A DNA stretch of 64,000 nucleotides, taken from Clavibacter michiganensis (GTDB lineage: Bacteria > Actinomycetota > Actinomycetes > Actinomycetales > Microbacteriaceae). The DNA is taken from contig NZ_JAFBBJ010000001.1 of the NCBI RefSeq assembly GCF_016907085.1, forward strand, positions 1,922,001-1,986,000, written 5' to 3'. The position numbers were made by a program, and so were the translations under genes. The notes under the pieces are model-generated. The model was not told where the DNA came from and made no database searches. It saw only the letters and a program-made list of their open reading frames with translations. Below are positions 33,872 to 41,924 of this stretch, piece by piece (the stretch's first letter is position 1; the number at the start of each line of letters is the position of its first letter).

Positions 33872-34559
33872 CGCATCGACTTCCTCGACGTCCTGCGCGC
33901 CCGGAGGACCACCAACGGCGCCTTCCTGCCCGACCCCGTGAGCGAGGAGCACCAGCGGCTCCTGATGGAAGTCGCCGGCCGCGCCCCCTCGCAGCTCAAC
34001 AGCCAGCCGTGGCGCTTCGTGCTCGTCGAGGAGCGGGAGACGATCGAGCGGATCGCCGACATCAGCGGCGCGAGCATGACCGAGACGATGTCGAACGGCA
34101 CCTTCTTCGAGCGCTACAAGCACCACTTCCGCGTCTCGCAGGAGGAGATGGACGCGCGCCGCGACGGCATGCTCTTCGACCGGCTGCCCGCTGCTCATCG
34201 GCGTGATGCTCGACCGCGCCGAGGAGCGCCCCGAGTCGCTCGCGTCCTTCTACTCGACGTTCTCGATGGGCGCCGCGATGGAGAACGTGTGGCTGACCAC
34301 GGGCGCCATCGGCATGGGGATCCAGTTCATCTCGTTCCCGATGGAGATCCGGGAGCAGTGGGCCCGCGTCGAGGAGCTGCTGCGCGTGCCGCCGGAGCTC
34401 GAGCTCAAGGCCGTGTACCGCCTCGGCTACCTGCCGCCGGAGGCCCGCCGCCCCGCGATCGACTGGTCGAGCCGCGAGCGGAAGCGCCCGTCGCAGTACG
34501 TGTTCCGCGGGACGTGCGAGACGCCGCAGGAGGGGTGGGACGAGCCGGCGGCGGGCTGA
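33872..34559 (+). pseudogene. nitroreductase family protein, frameshifted
   Basis: The first part ([17 protein letters not shown]...[17 protein letters not shown]) and the second part ([19 protein letters not shown]...[10 protein letters not shown]) are the two halves of a typical FMN-dependent nitroreductase of about 228 residues, in different frames. They join near 34187-34189, where CTGCCCGCTGCTC in place of CTGCCGCTGCTC (one extra C) would restore [16 protein letters not shown]. There is also no ATG, GTG or TTG at the expected N-terminus after the upstream stop; the first in-frame GTG is at 33938. Either genuine decay or a base-call error in a C run. Confidence 0.8.
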
Positions 34560-34645
34560 TCCCGCGGACCGCGCGCCTCGTTCTGGGGGCGCGGGCGGGC
34601 GCTGATCGGGGCGGGGCCGCGGATCCGCCCCCGTAGGGTCGGAGC

Positions 34646-35593
34646 ATGGCCAGCGGCGCGTGGGTGCGGATCCCGTCCCCGGGCACCCGGCAGCGCTGGC
34701 TGCTCACGTTCGGCTCGCTCGCCATCGTGTCCCTCTTCCTCTGGACGCCCGTCGGCGGGCTCACGCGCGTCGTCGACGAGGCGGTCGGCCCGTCGCCGCT
34801 CATCCGGGTGGGCCTGCCGATCCTCGTAGCGCTCGCCGTGCTCGGCATCGCGTACCTGGTCGTCGCCGAGCGCACGCAGCCGCCCGCGGTCGACGTCGCG
34901 CGCGGCGTCCTCCGCATCGGGCGCAAGGAGTGGGGCTTCTCGGAGATCACGGGCGCCCGGATCGAGCTGACCGGCGGGGAGGGCGACGACACCCTGATCC
35001 TGCGCCTCTCGACCACCGGCGGCGAGAGCTGCGGCGTCGTCGTCTCCTCCCGCGAGGGCGTGCGGCTCGCCGACGACCAGCGCGATGCGCTCCTCGCGGC
35101 GATCCGCGGATCCCGCATCGCGCCGCCCCGCTCGAAGGACGATCCGCACGGCCGGTTCGCGCACGTCGAGTTCCCGGGGCACCTGACGCTGGAAGACACC
35201 GCGGCCCTCGTGGACGGCAGCGGGACCGCCGACCCGACCGCGGCGCTCCCCGGGCGGGGTCTCGGGTCGGGTGCGCGCAACGTCCACCGGGCGGGCACGA
35301 CGCCCCGCGTCCCGCGCCAGAGCGCCCGTTCCCAGTACGTCATCGCCGCCTTCGCGATGCTCCTCGGACTCGGCGCGACCGTGGTCTCGGTGTTCCACCC
35401 GGACGCGCTCTTCGGCCGCCAGGGCATCCCCGTGATCGGCATCGCGATCGTCATGCTGCCCGGCGGGATCGCCTATGCGCTCGTCATCCGGCGCGATGCG
35501 CGCCGGGCCGCGGAGCAGCGCGCCGCAGCCGCGCATGCCGCTCAGGAGGCCGCCGACGCGGACGCACCCGCCCGCCCCGCCGACGGGAGCTGA
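34646..35593 (+). CDS. membrane protein, tandem paralogue 1
   Basis: A 315-residue protein. Residues 1-75 hold two membrane helices after the start WVRIPSPGTRQRWL (...GSLAIVSLFLWTPVG, LIRVGLPILVALAVLGIAYLVV). A soluble, PH-like middle (RGVLRIGRKEWGFSEITGARIELTG...TLILRLSTTGGESCGVVVSS, residues about 85-180) follows, then two C-terminal membrane helices after a Gly/Arg linker. The next gene at 35597 starts with the same pattern (WVRIPPPSYRQRLLFGSGW) and the same middle domain, so this is a tandem duplication. Function unknown. Confidence 0.7.
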   Translation: MASGAWVRIPSPGTRQRWLLTFGSLAIVSLFLWTPVGGLTRVVDEAVGPSPLIRVGLPILVALAVLGIAYLVVAERTQPPAVDVARGVLRIGRKEWGFSEITGARIELTGGEGDDTLILRLSTTGGESCGVVVSSREGVRLADDQRDALLAAIRGSRIAPPRSKDDPHGRFAHVEFPGHLTLEDTAALVDGSGTADPTAALPGRGLGSGARNVHRAGTTPRVPRQSARSQYVIAAFAMLLGLGATVVSVFHPDALFGRQGIPVIGIAIVMLPGGIAYALVIRRDARRAAEQRAAAAHAAQEAADADAPARPADGS

Positions 35594-35596
35594 CGC

Positions 35597-36234
35597 GTGG
35601 CCGACGACGGGTGGGTGCGGATCCCGCCACCCAGCTACCGGCAGCGCCTGCTCTTCGGCAGCGGCTGGTTCCTCCTCATCGTCTGGGTGAGCTCGAATCC
35701 CCTCGGCCTCCTCGGCCGCCGCGTGGAGGACGCCGTCGGTGGCGGCTGGATCACGGTGGCAGCCACAGTCCTGCTCGGCGTCGTCGCCGCGGGAGGGCTC
35801 CTCCTCCTCGTCATCACGCGCCTCGCACCCGGACTCGACCTCGACGGCGGCCGCGGCGTCCTCCGCCTCCGCGGCCGGGAGCGCCCGTTCACCGACCTCG
35901 TCGGCGCGCGCATCGAGCTGGCGCCGCGGCCGCGGGAGTCCCGCTACGACAAGCCCCGGAAGCGTCAGCGGCGGGATCCGCTCGTTCTCCGACTCGACCT
36001 CGACGGCGGCGCCCGGTTCCGCGTCGTGCTCGCGATCGGCTCGACCGGCACGCTCTCGGCCGCGCGGACGGCGGCGCTCTCGCGGCTGTGCGCGGATCCC
36101 GGATCCAAGCGCCCACCGCCTCCTACGACCCGGACGGCCGCTTCACCCACCTCAACTTCCCGGGGAGCCTCGACCGGGACGACGCGCTGAACCTAATCGA
36201 GGATCCGCAGAGCGCCAGCGTCCTGCCGAGCTGA
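35597..36234 (+). pseudogene. membrane protein, tandem paralogue 2, frameshifted near 36079-36082
   Basis: The first 480 bases read in one frame (RIPPPSYRQRLL..., two membrane helices, RGVLRLRGRERPFTDLVGARIEL). The homologous C-terminus, LAAVRGSRIQAPTASYDPDG RFTHLNFPGSLDRDDALNLIED, lies in another frame. It aligns with paralogue 1 (LLAAIRGSRIAPPRSKDDPHGRFAHVEFPG). A one-base deletion near CTCTCGCGG at 36079-36082 would explain it. If unframeshifted, the protein would be about 212 residues; as it stands it ends at 36190 with a foreign tail of about 35 residues. Confidence 0.72.
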
Positions 36235-36250
36235 CGCGGGCGACGCCCCG

Positions 36251-36673
36251 TCAGACCCGCAGGGAGAACGCCGCCAGCCCCTGCTCCGCGTGCGGCGTGA
36301 AGCCGAGCGCGCGATAGAAGGGGTGCGAGCGGTCGCCGTCCTCGGTGCCGCCCGCGTCGGTCGTGAGCACGAGGAGGACGCCCGCCGGCTGGCTCGCGCG
36401 CACGTGCTCGAGGAGGGCGCGGCCGATCCCGGCGCGCTGCACGTCGGGGCGCACGAGGAGGTCCTGCACGTAGCAGATCGAGACCCCGTCGCCCACGGTG
36501 CGCACGAGGCCGACGAGCAGGCCTCCGGCGTCGCGCGCGGTGGCGACGAGGGCGGATCCGGCGAGCGCCCGCTCGAGCCGCTCGGGGTCGCGCGCGTAGA
36601 CGCTCCAGCCGACGGATCCGTAGAGGTCGAGCAGCTCGTCGCGGGCGGGGATCTCGACGGCGATGGGGATCAC
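36251..36673 (-). CDS. GNAT family N-acetyltransferase
   Basis: A 140-residue acetyltransferase, likely starting at the GTG at 36673 (VIPIAVEIPARDELLDLYGSVGW). The acetyl-CoA loop reads VRPDVQRAGIGRALLEHV (Q-x-x-G-x-G/A), then VLLVLTTDAGGTEDGDRSHPFYRALGFTPHAE, the C-terminal GNAT segment. Substrate unknown. An in-frame ATG lies at 36790, but that extension is poorly conserved-looking. Confidence 0.85.
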   Translation of the reverse strand: MIPIAVEIPARDELLDLYGSVGWSVYARDPERLERALAGSALVATARDAGGLLVGLVRTVGDGVSICYVQDLLVRPDVQRAGIGRALLEHVRASQPAGVLLVLTTDAGGTEDGDRSHPFYRALGFTPHAEQGLAAFSLRV

Positions 36674-36772
36674 CCCGACACCGTATCGACCTGTGGACTC
36701 CGCGCACGCCCGATTGCCGAGGCTCGATACGGTCGCGGTTCCGCCCGCCAACCCTTCCGACGAGAGCTGTCC

Positions 36773-37897
36773 ATGCACCAGTCGCGCCATGCCTGCACGT
36801 CCTCATCACGTCGGAGCCGGTCCGGGTCCCTCGCCGTCGCCTCGCTGGCCGTCGCGGCCGTCGCCGCGTCCGGCCTCGGCGCCGCCCTCCTCGCCCCGGC
36901 GAGCGCCTTCGCCGCCACCGCCACCGTCGGCCTCGGCACCGCCGCCTCGTACTCGGTGCTCGCCGGCCAGGGCGTCACCAACACCGGCCCCACCACCCTC
37001 TCGGCGGATCTCGGCACCAGCCCCGCGGCGTCCGTCACGGGCTTCCCGCCGGGCGTCGTCGGCGGCGCCACGCACGCGGCCGACGCCGCGGCCGGCCAGG
37101 CCCAGTCCGACCTCACCACCGCCTACGACGACGCGGCCGGCCGCCCCACCACCGCCGCGGTGCCCGCCGACCTCGTCGGATCCACCCTCACGCCCGGCGT
37201 CTACACGGCGGCCGGCCCGCTCGCCAACACCGGCACCGTCACGCTCGACGCGCAGGGCGACCCGTCGGCCGTCTTCGTCATCCAGGCCCCGTCGTCGCTC
37301 ACCACCGGCTCCGGCAGCCGGGTGTCGCTCGTCAACGGCGCCCAGGCCTGCAACGTGTTCTGGCAGGTCTCGAGCTCGGCGTCGCTCGGCACGGGCTCCG
37401 GCTTCGCGGGCACGATCCTCGCGCTCACGAGCGTCTCGGTCGGCACGGGCGCCACGGTCGACGGCCGAGCGCTCGCGCGCAACGGCTCGGTCACCCTCGA
37501 CGACGACGCGTTCACCTCCTCCACCTGCGGCACCACCACGTCGCCCATCGGCTCGGGCAGCACGCCCGTCGTCACCCCGACGCCGGCGCCCTCGTCCACG
37601 CCGGCGCCCTCGCCCACCCCGGGCGGCGGATCCACCGGCGGAGGCACCGACGGCGGCACCGGCGGAGGCACCGGCGGCTCGACCGGCGGATCCACGCCCA
37701 CCCCGTCGCCCACGCCCACCTCCGGCGTGCCGACGTCCACCACCCCGCCCGGCGACGTGCCTCCCCCGGCCGGCCACCTCCCCCGCACCGGTGGCGACGG
37801 GGCGCGCCTCGCGCTCGAGCTCGGCCTCGGCGCCGCGGCCCTCGCGGCCGGCATCGTGGCGGTGATCGCGGTGCGCGTGCGCCGCCGCCGGCACTAG
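36773..37897 (+). CDS. LPxTG-anchored ice-binding-like surface protein (DUF3494)
   Basis: A 374-residue secreted protein. Signal peptide: RRSRSGSLAVASLAVAAVAASGLGAALLAPASAFA. Residues about 50-265 show the DUF3494 (ice-binding protein) beta-helix pattern: GTAASYSVLAGQGVTNTGPTTLSADLG, LTPGVYTAAGPLANTGTVTLDAQGDPSAVFVIQ, GSRVSLVNGAQACNVFWQVSSSASLGTGSGFAGTILAL. A Pro/Thr/Gly-rich linker precedes the sorting signal LPRTGG, a hydrophobic helix and the RVRRRRH tail. Ice binding is unproven; the family also serves as adhesin. No sortase gene is in the window. Confidence 0.85.
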   Translation: MHQSRHACTSSSRRSRSGSLAVASLAVAAVAASGLGAALLAPASAFAATATVGLGTAASYSVLAGQGVTNTGPTTLSADLGTSPAASVTGFPPGVVGGATHAADAAAGQAQSDLTTAYDDAAGRPTTAAVPADLVGSTLTPGVYTAAGPLANTGTVTLDAQGDPSAVFVIQAPSSLTTGSGSRVSLVNGAQACNVFWQVSSSASLGTGSGFAGTILALTSVSVGTGATVDGRALARNGSVTLDDDAFTSSTCGTTTSPIGSGSTPVVTPTPAPSSTPAPSPTPGGGSTGGGTDGGTGGGTGGSTGGSTPTPSPTPTSGVPTSTTPPGDVPPPAGHLPRTGGDGARLALELGLGAAALAAGIVAVIAVRVRRRRH

Positions 37898-37920
37898 CCG
37901 CCACCGCGGCACCGCATCAC

Positions 37921-37959
37921 CGGACGCCCGTCCCCGCCTCGCGCGGGGGCGGGCGTCCG
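37921..37959 (+). terminator. 17-bp GC-rich stem-loop
   Basis: Arms 37921-37937 and 37943-37959 pair along 17 positions with one G-T pair and a 5-base loop. It follows the surface-protein stop and precedes the permease gene at 38052, so it probably ends the former transcript. Confidence 0.75.
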
Positions 37960-38051
37960 TCATGCGCACGGCCCGGACGCGGAGGAGGAGCCGGGCTAGG
38001 GTCGGCAGCAGGAGCGACGACGCTCCGATCCACCAGTCGACGAGGACCACC

Positions 38052-39011
38052 ATGACGACGACGAGCCGCCCCGCGCGAAGCCCCTCCGCCGACCGGCCGC
38101 CCCGTCCCCGCCGCTCCCGCATGGCCCGCCGCGAGGCCGTCGCCGGCTACCTCTTCATCAGCCCGTGGATCATCGGGTTCCTCGTCTTCACGCTCGGCGC
38201 GATGGCCTACAGCCTCGTGGTGTCGTTCAGCGACTACAACCTCGCGACCGACGTCGCGACCCCGGTCGGCACCGAGAACTACGAGCGCCTCTTCTCGGAT
38301 CCGCGCGTGGCGCTGAGCCTCGGCAACACGCTCTTCTACGCGATCCTCGCCGTGCCGTTCGAGGTGTGCCTCGCGCTCCTGCTCGCGATCCTCCTCGCCC
38401 GCCTCGGCCGCGGCGCCGGCATCTTCCGCACCCTCTACTACCTGCCGAAGATGACCCCGACGGTCGCCACCGCGAGCGTCTTCCTGCTGCTGCTCAACGG
38501 CAACACGGGTGCCGTGAACCAGGGGCTCGAGGCGATCGGCATCGACGGCCCGCAGTGGCTCATCGACCCCGCGTGGGTGAAGCCGTCCATCGTGCTCATG
38601 ACGCTGTGGGGCGTGAGCGGCACCATGGTGATCTTCCTCGCCGCCCTCAAGGACGTGCCGCGCGAGCTCTACGAGGTCTCCGCGCTCGACGGCGCCGGCC
38701 CCGTGCGGCAGTTCTTCGCGATCACCGTGCCCATGATCTCCGGCGCCATCTTCTTCAACGTCGTCGTCCTGACGATCGCCGCGCTGCAGGTCTTCGACCA
38801 GGCCTACCTGCTCTTCTGGCGGGATCAGACGAACGCGTCGCCCGACTCGTCCCTGTTCTACGGGGTCTACCTGTTCCAGCAGGCGTTCCGCTCGTTCGAC
38901 TTCGGGTTCGCGGCCGCGATGGCGTGGCTGCTGTTCGTGATCGTGCTGGTCATCACGCTCGTCCAGGTGAAGCTGAGCAACCGGGTCGTCTACTACGAGG
39001 GGGACCGCTGA
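38052..39011 (+). CDS. sugar ABC transporter permease (UgpA-like)
   Basis: A 319-residue CUT1 permease. After a basic N-terminus the segments are YLFISPWIIGFLVFTLGAMAYSLVVSF and about five more helices. The EAA loop reads YEVSALDGAGPVRQFFAITVP, where the usual EAA is EVS. GAGGA lies upstream of 38052. The second permease follows with a one-base overlap. No binding protein or ATPase is encoded on this strand; the candidate binding protein is at 40479 on the opposite strand. Confidence 0.9.
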   Translation: MTTTSRPARSPSADRPPRPRRSRMARREAVAGYLFISPWIIGFLVFTLGAMAYSLVVSFSDYNLATDVATPVGTENYERLFSDPRVALSLGNTLFYAILAVPFEVCLALLLAILLARLGRGAGIFRTLYYLPKMTPTVATASVFLLLLNGNTGAVNQGLEAIGIDGPQWLIDPAWVKPSIVLMTLWGVSGTMVIFLAALKDVPRELYEVSALDGAGPVRQFFAITVPMISGAIFFNVVVLTIAALQVFDQAYLLFWRDQTNASPDSSLFYGVYLFQQAFRSFDFGFAAAMAWLLFVIVLVITLVQVKLSNRVVYYEGDR

Positions 39012-40003
39012 TGGCCGTCACCGACCGCACCCCGGACGCCGCCGCGACGCCGGACGCCGTGCCGGCCGCCACCGGGGATCCGCGCCTCGCCGCCGCCCTC
39101 ACGCCGCTGCCGTCGCGGGATCCGTCGCCCGGCGGCCGCGACCCCGACCGCGTCCGCCGCGTGCGCTCCCGCATCGGCCGCGCCCTCATCACGGCGCTGC
39201 TCGTGGCCTTCGCGCTCCTGTTCCTCTACCCGTTCGCATGGCTGCTCGCCGCGAGCCTCAAGCCGCGCGGCGAGGTCTTCGACAACGCGCTCTGGCCGCG
39301 CACCTTCACGCCGCAGAACTACGTGGAGGTGTGGGAGCAGCTGCCGCTCCTCGGCTGGATGGGCAACAGCCTCGCGATCGCGCTGCTGTCGGCCGCGCTC
39401 GTGTCGATCTCGAGCGCGCTCGTGGCGTTCGGCTTCGCGTACTTCCGGTTCCCGGGCAGGCGGATCCTGTTCGGCCTGGTGCTCGCGACGATGATGCTGC
39501 CGGGCGCCGTGACGATGGTGCCGCAGTTCCTCATCTGGAAGAACCTCGGGCTCATCGGCACGTGGATCCCGCTGTTCGGCATGAACCTGTTCGGCTCGGC
39601 GTTCTACATCTTCCTGCAGCGCCAGTTCTTCCTCGGGCTGCCGCGGGAGCTGTTCGAGGCGGCCCGGCTCGACGGCGCCAGCTACTTCGGGATGTTCCGC
39701 CGGATCGCGCTGCCCCTGTCGATCCCGTCGTTCGTCATCATCTTCATCTTCGAGTTCCAGGCCAGCTGGAACAACCTGCAGGCGTCGCTCATCTACCTGA
39801 ACGCGGGCAGCGTCGAGGGCTTCACGGTGCCGCTCGGGCTCTCCTACGCGATGACCGCGTTCAGCCCGACGAACGGCGGGCAGGGCGACTACCAGCTCGT
39901 GATGGTCGCGGCGCTCCTCGTGACTCTCCCGATGCTGCTGCTCTTCGCGTTCGGGCAGCGCTACTTCGTCGAGGGCATCGCGACGCAGGGGCGCAAGGGC
40001 TGA
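39011..40003 (+). CDS. sugar ABC transporter permease (UgpE-like)
   Basis: A 330-residue second permease; ATG overlaps the preceding stop (TGATG). Acidic N-terminal 60 residues, then ALITALLVAFALLFLYPFAWLLA and further helices. EAA loop: LFEAARLDGASYFGMFRRIALPLS. It should pair with the permease encoded before it. The gene ends 26 bases from the convergent gdx stop. Confidence 0.9.
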   Translation: MAVTDRTPDAAATPDAVPAATGDPRLAAALTPLPSRDPSPGGRDPDRVRRVRSRIGRALITALLVAFALLFLYPFAWLLAASLKPRGEVFDNALWPRTFTPQNYVEVWEQLPLLGWMGNSLAIALLSAALVSISSALVAFGFAYFRFPGRRILFGLVLATMMLPGAVTMVPQFLIWKNLGLIGTWIPLFGMNLFGSAFYIFLQRQFFLGLPRELFEAARLDGASYFGMFRRIALPLSIPSFVIIFIFEFQASWNNLQASLIYLNAGSVEGFTVPLGLSYAMTAFSPTNGGQGDYQLVMVAALLVTLPMLLLFAFGQRYFVEGIATQGRKG

Positions 40004-40028
40004 TCCGCCCGGCCCGCGCCGCCCGGGC

Positions 40029-40352
40029 TCAGTGCCCGGTGTCGACGACCTTGAGGCCGACGACGCAGCCGACGAGGCCGAGCAGCAGCAGGACCTTCAC
40101 GACGCTCGCGGGCTCCTCGCCGGTGACGATCGCGTAGGTCACGGTGAGCGCCGCGCCGATGCCGACCCACACGGCGTAGGCGGTGCCCGTGCTGATCTCG
40201 CGCATCGCGTACGCGAGGCCGACCATGCTCAGCACGACGGCGATGCCGAAGACGATCGACGGCCCGAGCTTCGTGAACCCGGCGGACTTCCCGAGGGCGG
40301 TGGCCCAGACGGCCTCGAGCACCCCGGACACGATGAGGACGATCCACGACAT
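40029..40352 (-). CDS. gdx: SMR-family guanidinium exporter
   Basis: A 107-residue small multidrug resistance protein with four membrane helices and the invariant Glu14-type residue early in helix 1 (VSGVLEAVWATALGK). The LEAVWATALGKSAGF signature and YAVWVGIGAALTV are those of the Gdx (SugE) subtype, which exports guanidinium in exchange for protons. The leader carries a guanidine-III aptamer, strongly supporting guanidinium as substrate. GGGAGAAG precedes the start at 40352. Confidence 0.9.
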   Translation of the reverse strand: MSWIVLIVSGVLEAVWATALGKSAGFTKLGPSIVFGIAVVLSMVGLAYAMREISTGTAYAVWVGIGAALTVTYAIVTGEEPASVVKVLLLLGLVGCVVGLKVVDTGH

Positions 40353-40365
40353 GGCTTCTTCTCCC

Positions 40366-40406
40366 GGCCAGTCTTGTCGCGTTCCGGGTACTGATCCCTC
40401 GTCCGG
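40366..40406 (-). promoter_or_regulatory. guanidine-III (ykkC-III) riboswitch
   Basis: On the minus strand the 41-base leader reads CCGGACGAGG (40406-40397), then GTACCCGG (40391-40384), then GACAAGAC (40378-40371), the three conserved blocks of the guanidine-III aptamer in that order and near-canonical spacing. The CCGG of blocks one and two can form the pseudoknot P2, and CAGT (40393-40390) pairs with ACTG (40372-40369) in P1. It ends about 14 bases before the gdx start, so ligand binding probably controls access to the Shine-Dalgarno GGGAGAAG. The family is established; the call is from motif recognition. Confidence 0.88.
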
Positions 40407-40478
40407 GAGCGCGGATGGGCGCCCGGCTCCCACGGTAGCCGGGCGCCCTGGTCACGCCATGTGCACGTCAGCGCCGGA

Positions 40479-41837
40479 TCAGCGCGCCGCCTGCTCGTAG
40501 GCCCGCATGGCCGCCGTCTGAGCGTCGGCGAGCGCCTGCTCGGGGGTCTTGTCGCCGAGGAGCGTCGAGGCGACCGCGTTCTGCAGCTCGCTCTGGATCT
40601 GCTGCCCCGCCGGCGATCCGCCGATCGAGCGGCCCTCCGCCACCACGTCGTAGAAGGTCGCGATGGCCTGGTCGATCCCGTCGTCGCCGCTCGGGACGAC
40701 GTGGGCGTCGCGGATGGCCTGGTCGGCGGCAGGGGATCCCGTGAACAGGCCCGTGTTGATGCCGCCGTTCTCCGTCACGGTCGCGGCGCGCACGTCGCCC
40801 GCGGCCTCCCACGACTCCTGGCTCGTGAGGTCGAGCATCCAGGCGCACGCGGCGTCCTTGTTCTCCGCCCCGGCGGGGATCACGAACGCGGATCCGCCGG
40901 CCACCGCGAACGGCTCGCCGTCGCTGTCGCGGAAGGGCACGGCCGAGATGTCGATGTCGTCGCGGTAGGGCGCGACCACGTTGAGGTACCACTGGGCGTC
41001 GATCTGCGCGCCGACCTGGTCCTTCACGAACTGGTTGCCGTCGCCGAAGGTGTCGAACGCGTCGCTGAAGCTCTTGCCCTTCGCGTAGCCGCCCTGCGCG
41101 TCGGACAGCTGCTTCAGGAACTCGAGACCCGGGAGGTTCGCGTCGTCGTCGAGCGTGGGCTTGCCGTCCGCGTCGACGAGCTGGCCGCCGAAGCCGAGCA
41201 TCCAGAGCGCGGCCTGCGCGGTGGGCACGGCGTCGAGGCCGAGCACCGCGGGGTCGCCGCCCGACTCGCGGTAGACCTTCCCGACGGCGTCGAGCAGCTG
41301 GTCGGGCTCCGAGGTGTCGAACTGGTCGCCCGAGACGCCGGCCGCGGAGAGCACGCGCTCGTTGAGGAGGATCGCCGGCGGCTGGAAGAACTGCGGCACC
41401 GCCCAGATCGCACCGTCGTAGCGGATGTCGTTCGTGACGGACTCGTAGAAGCGCTCCGCGGGATCCACGTCGTGGGCCGAGTAGCACTGGTCGAGCGGCA
41501 GGATGAGGTCCTGCGCCGCATAGGTCGCCACGAACTGGCGGTCCATCTGCACGACGTCGGGCGTCTGGCCGCTCGCGACGCGGGTCGTGAACTTCTGCGC
41601 GTCGAACGCGGTGGAGTCGAGGTCGATGGTCACGTCGGAGAGCGCGTCGGCCGCGTGCGCGAGGCGGGCCTCGCCCACGTCGTCGGCGCCGTCGAAGGCC
41701 CAGGCCTTCAGGGTGCCGGTGGCCTCCGTGGTGAAGGAGGCGTCGGCCGCGCCGGAGCCGCCGGATCCGCATCCCGCGAGCAGCGTGGCCGTGACGGCCG
41801 CCGCGATGACGGCGAGCGTCCTGCGAGTCCTGGTCAT
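40479..41837 (-). CDS. extracellular sugar-binding lipoprotein
   Basis: A 452-residue solute-binding protein. Signal with lipobox LLAGC after RRTLAVIAAAVTA. The mature sequence (GTLKAWAFDGADDVGEARLAHAADALSDVTIDLDSTAFDAQKFTTR) follows the family 1 pattern, with WAVPQFFQPPAILLNERVL and SGDDGIDQAIATFYDV. It is the likely partner of the permeases at 38052-40003, though convergent to them with gdx between. No ATPase adjacent. Confidence 0.87.
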   Translation of the reverse strand: MTRTRRTLAVIAAAVTATLLAGCGSGGSGAADASFTTEATGTLKAWAFDGADDVGEARLAHAADALSDVTIDLDSTAFDAQKFTTRVASGQTPDVVQMDRQFVATYAAQDLILPLDQCYSAHDVDPAERFYESVTNDIRYDGAIWAVPQFFQPPAILLNERVLSAAGVSGDQFDTSEPDQLLDAVGKVYRESGGDPAVLGLDAVPTAQAALWMLGFGGQLVDADGKPTLDDDANLPGLEFLKQLSDAQGGYAKGKSFSDAFDTFGDGNQFVKDQVGAQIDAQWYLNVVAPYRDDIDISAVPFRDSDGEPFAVAGGSAFVIPAGAENKDAACAWMLDLTSQESWEAAGDVRAATVTENGGINTGLFTGSPAADQAIRDAHVVPSGDDGIDQAIATFYDVVAEGRSIGGSPAGQQIQSELQNAVASTLLGDKTPEQALADAQTAAMRAYEQAAR

Positions 41838-41924
41838 GCGGGTACCTCCGAGAGCACGGCGGGCCCCGTCGCCCGCTCCTCGAACGTACGCCGGTTCCCC
41901 GCCCGCGATCCGGGCTCGGCCGCG

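Noticed and set aside
40004..40028. Hairpin between the permease and gdx stops as a terminator
   Set aside because: Only six base pairs (40007-40012 with 40023-40028) with a long GC-rich loop; not distinguishable from background in this DNA.
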